Below are positions 1-6,516 of a stretch of DNA of 22,001 bases, piece after piece; the first letter of the stretch is position 1, and the number at the start of each line of letters is the position of its first letter. The DNA lies in NCBI GenBank assembly GCA_937907025.1, contig CALESJ010000031.1, positions 1 through 22,001 of the forward strand. Direction: 5' to 3'. This DNA is from an uncultured Faecalibacterium sp. (GTDB lineage Bacteria; Bacillota; Clostridia; Oscillospirales; Ruminococcaceae). The position numbers and the translations under genes were made by a program. The notes beneath the pieces were generated by a model. The model was not told the origin of the DNA and did not search any database. It saw only the letters and a program-made list of their open reading frames with translations.

Positions 1-321
1 GTGGGCGCCTTCATCCTGGCCGGTATCCTGTACGGCTTCGGCTCCTGGCTTGAATGCATCCGCATGGTTGGTTCCGGCTCTGCTGCTTACGGCCAGGGCT
101 GGGAAATGGACGCCATCGCGGCCTGCGTTGTCGGCGGCATCTCCTTCACCGGTGGTATCGGTAAGATTTCCGGCGTTGTTGTCGGTGTCTTCATCTTCAC
201 CGCTCTGACCTACTCCCTGACCACTCTGGGCATTGATACGAACCTGCAGTTCGTCTTCTCCGGCATCATCATTCTGGTTGCCGTTATGCTCGACTGCCTG
301 AAGTACGTTCAGAAGAAGTAA
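1..321 (+). CDS. mglC: Galactose/methyl-galactoside-type ABC transporter permease, C-terminal part
   Basis: This is the last 106 codons of a sugar ABC importer permease; the 5' end lies before the window. The protein moves a monosaccharide or galactoside across the membrane with an MglA-type ATPase and an MglB-type binding protein. The visible part contains DAIAACVVGG (residues 37-46 here), then SFTGGIGK, then two hydrophobic helices, and ends DCLKYVQKK. This closely matches my memory of the C-terminus of the MglC family, in the wider RbsC/XylH permease group (BPD_transp_2). The TAA stop is at 319-321 and a strong terminator follows 33 bases later, so this is the last gene of its operon. The family is secure; galactose specificity is inferred from similarity. 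Confidence 0.85.
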   Translation: MGAFILAGILYGFGSWLECIRMVGSGSAAYGQGWEMDAIAACVVGGISFTGGIGKISGVVVGVFIFTALTYSLTTLGIDTNLQFVFSGIIILVAVMLDCLKYVQKK

Positions 322-353
322 TTCTGCGTTTCCCTTTCTCATCAACCTTTGGA

Positions 354-397
354 CCCGCTGCAAGGCGACTTTGGCCGCTTTGCAGCGGGCCCTTTTT
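354..397 (+). terminator. Rho-independent terminator after the mglC operon
   Basis: A perfect 10-bp stem (cccgctgcaa at 354-363 with ttgcagcggg at 380-389) is followed by a run of T at 393-397. It sits 33 bases past the mglC stop. Confidence 0.9.
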
Positions 398-406
398 ATG
401 TGCAAA

Positions 407-452
407 CAAAAAAACGCCGTCGTCAGATACACTTCTGACGACGGCTGTTTAC
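407..452 (-). terminator. Bidirectional terminator of the minus-strand regulator/glycosyltransferase/flavin operon
   Basis: A perfect 12-bp stem pairs 416-427 with 434-445 around a 6-base loop. The A-run at 407-414 gives a T-run on the minus strand, just after the flavin reductase-like gene stop at 457-459. A weaker T-rich stretch follows on the plus strand, so it can also back up the mglC terminator. Confidence 0.85.
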
Positions 453-456
453 TTTT

Positions 457-1032
457 TTATTTACGGCGTCTGGCTTTTTTTCGTACGCTGTACCCGAAAG
501 TCCCCAGCCTGCGTCCCAGCGCCAGGTATTCTCCGTGAGAATAAACGATCAGTTTTGCTTTTTCCAGACAAAGCTTGCCGGTTTCATCCAGCAGACTTTC
601 GTCCACATCCACGGCCACCACTTCAGCCAGGAAAAGATCGTGGCTGCCCAGCGGGATTCTCTGGGTAACCTTGCATTCCAGATTCAGCGGGCTTTCTTCC
701 AGCAACACAGTACCGATTTTGGCAGCGGGAGCGGCATGCAGCCCCATGGCAGCAAACTTATCCACATCCCGGCCGCTCTTGACGCCGCACCAGTCCACGG
801 CACGGGTCAGGCGTTCGGTGGGCAGGTTGACCACAAATTCACCGCTGTCCTTGATGAGGCCATAGCTGTATCGCTCGGGCCGCACACTGATAGACAGCAT
901 GGACGGCTGGGTGCAGATGGTACCGCACCAGCCCACCGTGATCAGGTTGGGCTTTTCGGGAGAACCGCAGCTGACCAGCACCGGTGGTTCCGGGTTCAGC
1001 AGGGTGGAACCTTTCCAGACCTGTTTACTCAT
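457..1032 (-). CDS. Flavin reductase-like (FMN-binding split barrel) protein
   Basis: A protein of 191 residues resembling the flavin reductase-like domain family (flavoredoxin type), which binds FMN in a split beta-barrel. The N-terminus NPEPPVLVSCG followed by PNLITVGWCGTICTQPSMLSISVRP is the usual first half, in which a small residue cluster contacts the flavin phosphate. The second half contains SGEFVVNLP, LECKV and HDLFLAEVVAV, all typical strands of the fold. The C-terminus is a strongly basic tail (KKARRRK), which is an extra. Its ATG overlaps the stop of the upstream glycosyltransferase by 4 bases (ATGA), implying translational coupling. The terminator at 407-452 ends the operon. The partner and substrate of the flavoprotein cannot be read from the sequence; it may be an electron carrier rather than a true reductase. 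Confidence 0.85.
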   Translation of the reverse strand: MSKQVWKGSTLLNPEPPVLVSCGSPEKPNLITVGWCGTICTQPSMLSISVRPERYSYGLIKDSGEFVVNLPTERLTRAVDWCGVKSGRDVDKFAAMGLHAAPAAKIGTVLLEESPLNLECKVTQRIPLGSHDLFLAEVVAVDVDESLLDETGKLCLEKAKLIVYSHGEYLALGRRLGTFGYSVRKKARRRK

Positions 1033-2003
1033 GCGTCCTCCTCCTTGTCCCAGGTGCGTTCACTGATGATATAGCGCGGACGGGCCTTGGTTTCCATATA
1101 AATTTTGCCGATGTATTCCCCGATGACACCCAGACAGATCAGCTGCACACCGGACACAAAGCAGATGATACAGGTGGTGGAAGCCCAGCCGGACACGGTA
1201 GCACCCAGGGCGGCCTCCACGATGGCCCAGATGACGCCTACGAAAGAAATCAGTGCCACCAGTACGCCAAACCCGGTGATGAACCGGATGGGTTTGACCG
1301 AAAGGCTGGTGATACCGTCAAAGGCGAGGCTGAGCATCTTGGAAAGGGGATAATGGCTCTCTCCGGCAATGCGCTCGTGACGTTCGTAGGTCACAGCGGT
1401 GCTTTTGAATCCCACAAGGGGGACCATGCCGCGCAGGAACAGATTGACTTCCTTGAAATTGGCAAACTCTTTCAGCACCCGGGCACTCATGAGGCGGTAG
1501 TCGGCGTGATTGAACACGACTTCCGCGCCCATGGCATTGAGAAGCTTATAGAAACTTTCGGCGGTAAAACGCTTGAAAAAGGTGTCGGTGTCCCGCTTGG
1601 AGCGCACCCCGTATACCACCTCGCAGCCGTCGCGGTAGGCATCTACCATGGCATCCATGGCGTTGATGTCATCCTGTCCGTCGCAGTCGATGGAGATGGT
1701 AATGTCGCAGCGGTCCTTGGCCTCCATCAACCCGGCCAGCACGGCATTCTGATGGCCGCGGTTGCGGCTCTGGCAGATACCCAGATAATGGGGGTCCTGC
1801 TTGGCCAGGTCGCAGATGATCTTCCAGGTATTGTCCTTGGAACCATCGTTGACGAACAGGACCCGGCTTTCGGGACTGATCTTGCCGGCGGCACTCAGAT
1901 CGTTGATCTTTTGCAAAAACTGTGGGGCAGTGATGGGCAGTACTTCCTGCTCGTTATAGCAGGGGATCACAATATATAAAACAGGGGACTGACGATGGCT
2001 CAT
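1029..2003 (-). CDS. Membrane-anchored family 2 glycosyltransferase (DPM1/GtrB/CsbB-like)
   Basis: A protein of 324 residues of the polyprenyl-phosphate glycosyltransferase group, which transfers a sugar from a nucleotide donor to undecaprenyl phosphate at the inner face of the membrane. The GT-A domain begins YIVIPCYNEQE (10-20) and continues VNDGSKDNTW (51-60). The metal-binding DxD is in IDCDGQDD (105-112); the family more often reads DADLQDP, so the Gly is a small variation. Two transmembrane helices follow at about 240-263 and 272-295 (GEYIGKIYMETKARPRY after them), as in GtrB and CsbB. It starts 9 bases after the Crp-like gene stop, with GAGGT as ribosome binding site, and overlaps the flavin gene. 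The sugar and acceptor are unknown; cell-wall or teichoic acid decoration is an inference. Confidence 0.9.
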   Translation of the reverse strand: MSHRQSPVLYIVIPCYNEQEVLPITAPQFLQKINDLSAAGKISPESRVLFVNDGSKDNTWKIICDLAKQDPHYLGICQSRNRGHQNAVLAGLMEAKDRCDITISIDCDGQDDINAMDAMVDAYRDGCEVVYGVRSKRDTDTFFKRFTAESFYKLLNAMGAEVVFNHADYRLMSARVLKEFANFKEVNLFLRGMVPLVGFKSTAVTYERHERIAGESHYPLSKMLSLAFDGITSLSVKPIRFITGFGVLVALISFVGVIWAIVEAALGATVSGWASTTCIICFVSGVQLICLGVIGEYIGKIYMETKARPRYIISERTWDKEEDA

Positions 2004-2012
2004 GTTGGTACC

Positions 2013-2708
2013 TCATTCCTGGCACTGGTGGCGCAGGCGTTCCTTGTCCAGAATCTTGAAGCTTCCGCGGAAAGTTTCAATCAGCCCTTCCCGCTGCATG
2101 CGGCCCAGCTCCCGGCTCAGGGCGCTGCGGTCGCAGTTCAGGTATTCGGCCAGGCCGGCCCGGGTCAGGGGCACCGCAAAGGTGTCCTGGCCGGCTTCCT
2201 CGGCCTGCTCCAGCAGCCAGAGGCTGATACGGACCCGCAGGCTCTTGCAGATCAGCAGCTCCACCCGGCGGTCCAACGCAAAGTACTTGTTGGAGATGGT
2301 CAGCACCAGATTCTGCAGCAGTTGCAGGTGGCTCTCGTGCAGATGGGCGCAGGGGTGAATAATTTTGTCATAAGGCAGATAAATGGCCAGGCAATCAGTC
2401 TGTGCCATGACACTGACCGGGCTTTTGGTGCTGGAACCGGACAGAACATCCCCGAACAGGCCGCCGGTGCTCATCTCGGTGATGGCCACACTGCTGCCGT
2501 CCGGCGTATTTTTCAGGGCTGTGATAGACCCTTCCAGCAGGATACCAACTTCGCGGGTTTCATACCCGGCCAGCATCAGAAATTCGCCTTTTTGATATCG
2601 GCGTACCCGCGGGGCAAAACAATCCAGCATTTTGTCCAGCTCGTCATCGCGCATACCGCGCAGCAGAGAAGTACCGCGCAAAACAGGATAATACGGCCGC
2701 AGATTCAT
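2013..2708 (-). CDS. Crp/Fnr family transcriptional regulator
   Basis: A cytoplasmic regulator of 231 residues. The N-terminal cyclic-nucleotide-binding-like barrel spans about 15-120 (GEFLMLAGYETREVGILLEGSI near 41-62; GGLFGDVLSGSS near 82-93). A dimerisation helix lies at about 125-160. The winged helix-turn-helix is at about 180-215 (LTRAGLAEYLNCDRSALSREL), of the HTH_Crp type. The FNR N-terminal iron-sulfur cysteine cluster is absent, so it is unlikely to sense oxygen in the FNR way. The open frame extends far upstream, but I chose the ATG at 2708 because AAAGGA lies 8 bases before it and the Crp fold starts directly after. It is first in a minus-strand operon and divergent from an ABC importer, with two palindromic sites between them that it probably binds. 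The effector is unknown. Confidence 0.88.
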   Translation of the reverse strand: MNLRPYYPVLRGTSLLRGMRDDELDKMLDCFAPRVRRYQKGEFLMLAGYETREVGILLEGSITALKNTPDGSSVAITEMSTGGLFGDVLSGSSTKSPVSVMAQTDCLAIYLPYDKIIHPCAHLHESHLQLLQNLVLTISNKYFALDRRVELLICKSLRVRISLWLLEQAEEAGQDTFAVPLTRAGLAEYLNCDRSALSRELGRMQREGLIETFRGSFKILDKERLRHQCQE

Positions 2709-2770
2709 CGCAAAGGTCCTTTCATGCAGAGATAAAGGGGCCGACGCCAACGGACCCGCCCCCTTTAAAA

Positions 2771-2801
2771 TGTTGCCCCGGCAAAACTGTTGCACCGGCA
2801 A
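2771..2801. promoter_or_regulatory. Tandem palindromic operator sites between crp-like gene and ABC importer
   Basis: Two nearly identical 14-base sites occur in direct repeat 17 bases apart: TGTTGCCCCGGCAA at 2771-2784 and TGTTGCACCGGCAA at 2788-2801. Each contains an inverted repeat (TTGCC-CC-GGCAA; one mismatch in the second). The second abuts the -35 of the importer promoter. Binding by the divergent Crp/Fnr protein is an inference from location and symmetry. Confidence 0.6.
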
Positions 2802-2830
2802 TCGACATTCTTGCTTTATTATAGTATAGT
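2802..2830 (+). promoter_or_regulatory. Sigma-A promoter of the ABC importer operon
   Basis: TCGACA at 2802-2807 and TATAGT at 2825-2830 are separated by 17 bases, each one base off consensus. Transcription would start near 2837, about 53 bases before the GTG start of the binding protein. The -35 touches the second operator site. Confidence 0.65.
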
Positions 2831-2889
2831 AATGCGGCAAAAGCAAATGGAATTCTGGCCGCAGACAGCGGCAATGGGAGGAAATCATT

Positions 2890-3945
2890 GTGAAATTCAA
2901 ACGTATTCTGGCTGCTTTCAGTGCATTGGCTCTGGCGGTATCTCTGGCGAGCTGCGGCGCTTCGTCGGAGTCTACCGCCGTGGAGGCTACTCCGGCCCCC
3001 GCGACCGAGGAAACTGCCCCGGCTGCCGAATCTCCGGAAACTGCCGAAGCCACCGGCTTCCGTGTGGCCGGTCTGAAGGGCCCCACCACCATGGGCCTTG
3101 TCAACCTGATTGATGAGGTGGACAAGGGCGAAAGCGACCTGGATCTGAACTTTACCATGTATGGTGCGGCCGACGAGATCGTGCCGCTGCTGGTCAAGGG
3201 CGACCTGGATGCCGCGGCCATTCCGGCCAACCTGGCGGCGACCCTGTACCAGAAGACCAACGGCGCTGTGGAAGTGGCCGCCATCAACACTTTGGGCGTT
3301 CTGTACATCGTGGAGAACTCTGATACCCAGTATTCCAGCATTGCCGACCTGAAGGGCAAGACCATCCTGACCACCGGCAAGGGAACCACCCCTGAGTACG
3401 TCCTGCGCTATGTGCTCAGCAAGAACGGTCTGAACCCCGATAAGGATGTGACCATTGAATACTTCAGCGAATCCACCGAAGTGGTGGCCCAGATGACCGC
3501 CCGCGGGGAGGGCACCATTGCTATGCTGCCCCAGCCCTTTGTCACCAGTGCACTGTCCCAGGTGGAAGGCCTGAGCGTCAAGTTTGATATGAGCGAAGAG
3601 TGGGAGAAGGTCGCCGGCTCCCAGCTGGTCACCGGTGTTCTGGTTGCCCGCAAAGATGCCGTCGATGCCGACCCTGAAGCCTTTGATGCGTTCCTGGCTG
3701 CCTACAAGGCCAGCACCGAGGCTGCCAACTCCGATCTGGAGGGCACCGCTGCCCTGTGCGAGAGCTATGGTATTGTAGCCAAGGCTGCCCTGGCTCAGAA
3801 GGCTCTGCCGGAATGCAACATCGTTTATATTGACGGCGATGAGATGCGCACCGACCTGGAAACCTACTTCCAGGTTCTGTATGATGCTGACCCCACCAGC
3901 GTGGGCGGCCAGCTGCCGGATGATGCCTTCTACTATGGCGTCTGA
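2890..3945 (+). CDS. ABC transporter substrate-binding lipoprotein (NitT/TauT type)
   Basis: A lipoprotein of 351 residues. The signal peptide ends in a lipobox LASC with Cys22, followed by a flexible linker rich in Ala, Glu, Pro and Thr to about residue 55. The mature domain has the pattern of nitrate/sulfonate/taurine-type binding proteins: GLKGPTTMGLVNLI, then ADEIVPLLVKGDLDAAAIPANLAATLY, then SIADLKGKTILTTGKGTTPEYVLRYVL. The start is GTG at 2890, preceded by GGGAGG with an 8-base spacer. The permease gene overlaps its end by 11 bases. Being divergent from a Crp/Fnr gene suggests regulation by that protein. The ligand is not determinable from sequence; nitrate, sulfonate, thiamine precursors and other small molecules are all carried by this superfamily. 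Confidence 0.88.
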   Translation: MKFKRILAAFSALALAVSLASCGASSESTAVEATPAPATEETAPAAESPETAEATGFRVAGLKGPTTMGLVNLIDEVDKGESDLDLNFTMYGAADEIVPLLVKGDLDAAAIPANLAATLYQKTNGAVEVAAINTLGVLYIVENSDTQYSSIADLKGKTILTTGKGTTPEYVLRYVLSKNGLNPDKDVTIEYFSESTEVVAQMTARGEGTIAMLPQPFVTSALSQVEGLSVKFDMSEEWEKVAGSQLVTGVLVARKDAVDADPEAFDAFLAAYKASTEAANSDLEGTAALCESYGIVAKAALAQKALPECNIVYIDGDEMRTDLETYFQVLYDADPTSVGGQLPDDAFYYGV

Positions 3946-4723
3946 TTCCCGCACGGCTGTCCGGCGTGACCGCTGGCACACCGCCGCTGCGGTGGTGTTC
4001 TGGATTGCTGTGTGGCAGCTGGCAGCCATGGCACTGGGGCATGGGGGACTGTTTCTTTCCACCCCGCTGCAAACGCTGCAGGCGTTGGCCGTGCAGCTGC
4101 CCACTGCCGAATTCTGGCACCGCATCGCGTTCAGTGCCCTGCGAATCCTGACTGGCTTTGTGCTGGCGGTGGTGTGCGGATTGGTATTGGGCGCAGCAGG
4201 TGCCCGCTGGCATACGGTGCGTGTCCTGCTGGGCCCGCCCATGCAGCTCATCCGCGCCATGCCGGTGGCCAGCTTTGTCATTCTGGCGCTGCTGTGGGTC
4301 AGCAGTGCCAACCTTTCGGTGGTGGTCAGCTTCACCCATGTGTTGCCGGTGATCTATGCCGGTGTTATGGGCGGTATTGCCGACACCGACCCCCAGCTGC
4401 TGGAAATGGCCCGGGTCTATCGGCTCCCGCTGTCCAAGCGGCTGCGGTATATCTGGCTGCCGGGTGTCTTTCCCTCTTTGTGTGAAAGCTGCATTGCAGC
4501 CATGGGCATGTGCTGGAAAAGCGGTGTTTCTGCCGAAGTTATCGGCTTGCCCGACCACAGCGTGGGAGATGCCCTCTACCGCGCCAAAATCACCCTGTCT
4601 ACACCGGACGTTTTCGCCTGGACGCTGGTCATCGTACTGCTGTCGGCTTTGCTGTCGGCGGTGGCGGCCCGTGGCCTGCGCTGGCTCAAGGCCCGGCTTT
4701 GCGGGGAGGTGAAGGACGCATGA
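3935..4723 (+). CDS. ABC transporter permease (SsuC/TauC-like)
   Basis: A membrane protein of 262 residues with the BPD_transp_1 fold of nitrate/sulfonate/taurine importers. About six hydrophobic helices are visible, starting with AAAVVFWIAVWQLAAMALG. The cytoplasmic EAA loop, which docks on the ATPase, is LLEMARVYRLPLSKRLRYIW followed by LP. I chose the ATG at 3935, inside the end of the binding-protein gene (11-base overlap), because it begins MASDSRTAVRRDRW directly before the first helix. The frame runs further upstream, but there it only shadows the preceding gene. No strong ribosome binding site precedes the ATG, so translation probably relies on coupling. It overlaps the ATPase gene by 4 bases. 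Confidence 0.88.
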   Translation: MASDSRTAVRRDRWHTAAAVVFWIAVWQLAAMALGHGGLFLSTPLQTLQALAVQLPTAEFWHRIAFSALRILTGFVLAVVCGLVLGAAGARWHTVRVLLGPPMQLIRAMPVASFVILALLWVSSANLSVVVSFTHVLPVIYAGVMGGIADTDPQLLEMARVYRLPLSKRLRYIWLPGVFPSLCESCIAAMGMCWKSGVSAEVIGLPDHSVGDALYRAKITLSTPDVFAWTLVIVLLSALLSAVAARGLRWLKARLCGEVKDA

Positions 4724-5292
4724 GCATCACGGTGGAACACCTGGAAAAACGCTTCGGCACCCGCACGGTGCTGGAAGATTTTACCCTGCATGTGTCCGGC
4801 CCGCTGGTTCTGATGGGGCCTTCCGGCTGCGGCAAGACCACCTTGCTGCGCATCCTTATGGGGCTGGAAACGGCGGACGGCGGCACAGTGACCGGCATCG
4901 GCCGGATCGGTGCTGTCTTTCAGGAAAACCGGCTCTGTCCCCAGCTGACCGCGGCGGGCAATATCACACTTACCGGTGGTGCGCCCGATGCGGCGGAGCG
5001 GGAACTGCGGGCTCTCGGATTTGGAGATAAGGATCTGGCGCTGCCCAGTGCCAGACTTTCCGGCGGACAAAAACGCCGGGCTGCGCTTTTGCGGGCGCTG
5101 CTGTGCCCCCAGGTCCAGACTCTTCTGCTGGATGAGCCTTTTACCGGCATGGATGCCGAACTGGTGGCCCAGGCTGCGGCTGTGATCTGCCGGCTGGCGG
5201 CAGGGCGGGATACAATTCTGGTCACCCATGATGCGGCAGCCGTGGAACTGCTGGGCTGGCCGGTGGTGCAGATGCACCCCCACACGCTTTGA
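4720..5292 (+). CDS. Short ABC transporter ATP-binding protein
   Basis: An ATPase of 190 residues that powers the preceding importer. All nucleotide-binding motifs are present: Walker A GPSGCGKT (33-40), Q-loop Gln68 in VFQEN, signature LSGGQ (113-117), Walker B LLLDEP (135-140), switch His170 in LVTHD. The family usually has 240-260 residues (SsuB, TauB). This protein is shorter at several points and lacks any C-terminal extension; it ends soon after the H-loop. Because all motifs are intact it is probably a compact functional ATPase rather than a truncation. The start ATG overlaps the permease stop (ATGA), with GGGGAGGTGAAGG upstream. The operon ends at the terminator at 5310-5338. Confidence 0.9.
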   Translation: MSITVEHLEKRFGTRTVLEDFTLHVSGPLVLMGPSGCGKTTLLRILMGLETADGGTVTGIGRIGAVFQENRLCPQLTAAGNITLTGGAPDAAERELRALGFGDKDLALPSARLSGGQKRRAALLRALLCPQVQTLLLDEPFTGMDAELVAQAAAVICRLAAGRDTILVTHDAAAVELLGWPVVQMHPHTL

Positions 5293-5309
5293 ATTATCCA
5301 TTGTTACAG

Positions 5310-5338
5310 GCAAGGTCCTTTGCGGGCCTTGCTTTTTT
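5310..5338 (+). terminator. Terminator of the NitT/TauT-type importer operon
   Basis: A stem of 9 pairs (gcaaggtcc at 5310-5318 with gggccttgc at 5324-5332, one G-T pair) is followed by six T at 5333-5338. It is 17 bases after the ATPase stop. Confidence 0.85.
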
Positions 5339-5364
5339 CTTTGCCGTAAAAAATAGTCTGCCCA

Positions 5365-5393
5365 TTGACCAAGAAAATGCCTTGTGATAGAAT
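5365..5393 (+). promoter_or_regulatory. Sigma-A promoter of the first PadR operon
   Basis: TTGACC at 5365-5370 and TAGAAT at 5388-5393 have an optimal 17-base spacer. Transcription would start near 5400, about 35 bases before the padR-like ATG. Confidence 0.7.
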
Positions 5394-5396
5394 GTG

Positions 5397-5411
5397 CTTA
5401 GCAAAACTAAG
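5397..5411. promoter_or_regulatory. Inverted repeat at the PadR transcription start, probable operator
   Basis: CTTAG-CAAAA-CTAAG is a perfect 5-bp inverted repeat with a 5-base spacer, lying on the predicted transcription start just downstream of the -10. PadR-family proteins commonly repress their own operon from such sites. Assignment to this PadR is inference. Confidence 0.45.
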
Positions 5412-5434
5412 TATAAAAATGAAAGGAGGCTGCC

Positions 5435-5809
5435 ATGCCCGAAAATACAGTTCCGGATACCGCCCGGTTTGCCCAGCAACTGAAAAAGGGAGCACTGGAA
5501 ATGCTGGTGCTGCGTCTTCTGGCAAAGCAGCCTTCCCATGGGTATGAGCTGATTCAGCGTCTGCGGCAGGACAGCGGCGGGATGCTGGATTTAAAGGAAG
5601 GCACGCTGTATCCCATCTTGTACCGCCTGGAGGATGAGGGCTGCATCACATCCGCCTGGCGCAATACCGAGCCCGGCAAGCAGCGTCCGGCGCCCCGCAA
5701 AGTCTACACCGTCACCCCGCTGGGGCAGCGGGTGCTGGCCCGGCAAATCGAAACCTGGCATGCCTTCGCGGCCTGCGTGGAAAAATTCTGCAAGGAGGAA
5801 ACCCCATGA
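5435..5809 (+). CDS. PadR family transcriptional regulator
   Basis: A cytoplasmic repressor-type protein of 124 residues with the PadR winged helix. QLKKGALEMLVLRLLAKQPS then HGYELIQRL (about 15-44) are the first helices, followed by LKEGTLYPILYRLEDEGCI (the recognition helix and start of the wing) and PRKVYTVTPLGQRVL. It has the short C-terminus of the PadR-s2 subgroup, a dimerisation helix with no separate ligand domain. The ribosome binding site is a perfect AAAGGAGG 5 bases before the ATG. The gene overlaps the next one by 4 bases (ATGA). Pairing of PadR with a HAAS-domain membrane protein is a recurrent Firmicutes arrangement and recurs in this window at 20339-21879. The signal it responds to is unknown. 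Confidence 0.92.
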   Translation: MPENTVPDTARFAQQLKKGALEMLVLRLLAKQPSHGYELIQRLRQDSGGMLDLKEGTLYPILYRLEDEGCITSAWRNTEPGKQRPAPRKVYTVTPLGQRVLARQIETWHAFAACVEKFCKEETP

Positions 5810-6456
5810 ATGAGGTCAAGCGATATGTGAACACGGTGGAGCGGCATCTGCGGCTGGACCGGACCACCCGGCTGCGGGTGATGAACGACCTGGCCAGTGA
5901 CCTGCAAAGCCGCCTGGATGCGGGGGAAACCCTGGCGGACATCCAGGCCGAACTGGGAGATGCCAGGACCCTGGCCAATACCCTGAACCAAGAGTTTGCC
6001 GAACACCGGGAGAACGCCAGCCCCTGGCGCTGGGTGTTTCTGGTACTGGCGGTATTTCTGGCGCTGGTCTTTGCAGTCGGTGGTATGACTGCCCGGCAGG
6101 AGGCGGCCAGCATCGGAATCATTGGCGGAGCAGATGGTCCCACGGCCATTTATGTCAGCGTCCGATATACATTCCTTGATACGCTGTATGCGCTCTCCTG
6201 GCTGGCTACGCTGGTGGGCGGGTATTGCCTGCTGGGCCCGGCACGCCGCGGTTCCCGTAGGCGTCTGCTGGTGCCCATGGTGCTGTGCGGGGCTTCGGTT
6301 CTGGTCCAGCTAGCTTGGTTCTTCCACACTGTCTGGCAGTTTGGCGGGAGCATCACCGTGTTTCTGTCGCTGTGGGGCGGTGCTCTGGTGCGCAGCGGCA
6401 TCTGGCTGTCCGGTTGGCTGTTGTGGCGTGCGGTGCGTGACTGGCGCCGCCGCTGA
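5806..6456 (+). CDS. HAAS-domain membrane protein carrying a GGADGPT decarboxylase-like motif
   Basis: A protein of 216 residues. Residues 1-66 resemble a HAAS/DUF1700-type helical domain (LRLDRTTRLRVMNDLASDLQ, then LADIQAELGDARTLANTLNQEF), which is cytoplasmic and usually partners PadR proteins. A transmembrane helix lies at about 75-93, then a short external stretch, then three more hydrophobic segments (about 124-145, 153-175, 183-206), ending in a basic tail RDWRRR. Between helices 1 and 2, residues 102-118 read SIGIIGGADGPTAIYVS. This matches, from memory, the conserved intramembrane motif of the beta subunit of sodium-pumping decarboxylases (OadB/GcdB), although the rest of the protein is not OadB. 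It is translationally coupled to the PadR gene. Its function is unknown; membrane sensing with PadR as output is an inference. Confidence 0.8.
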   Translation: MNEVKRYVNTVERHLRLDRTTRLRVMNDLASDLQSRLDAGETLADIQAELGDARTLANTLNQEFAEHRENASPWRWVFLVLAVFLALVFAVGGMTARQEAASIGIIGGADGPTAIYVSVRYTFLDTLYALSWLATLVGGYCLLGPARRGSRRRLLVPMVLCGASVLVQLAWFFHTVWQFGGSITVFLSLWGGALVRSGIWLSGWLLWRAVRDWRRR

Positions 6457-6471
6457 AAAATCTGTACATAC

Positions 6472-6512
6472 AAAAGACCCGACCCCGGTGTATTTCCCGG
6501 GACGGGTCTTTT
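6472..6512. terminator. Bidirectional terminator between convergent HAAS gene and hemW
   Basis: The outer stem aaaagacccg (6472-6481) pairs with cgggtctttt (6503-6512), and an inner stem cccgg/ccggg sits at 6484-6488 and 6497-6501. A and T runs on opposite sides allow termination in both directions; the two genes converge here. Confidence 0.85.
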
Positions 6513-6516
6513 CTTG

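Noticed and set aside
984..1979. Long plus-strand open frame of 331 codons
   Set aside because: It lies antisense to the clear glycosyltransferase gene, has no domain I recognise, and is His/Gly-rich as expected from the reverse of GC-rich codons.
2734..2766. Terminator hairpin in the crp-like leader
   Set aside because: AAAGGGG/CCCCTTT arms pair, but a terminator between the divergent promoters and the gene start is unsupported, and neither side has a proper T-run; possibly a minor leader hairpin.
2709..3389. N-terminal extension of the Crp-like frame to 458 codons
   Set aside because: The added part runs through the divergent promoter region and antisense to the binding-protein gene; the ATG at 2708 has a proper ribosome site and begins the Crp fold.
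2722..4335. Minus-strand frame of 537 codons
   Set aside because: Entirely antisense to the binding protein and permease genes, with low-complexity composition and no domain.
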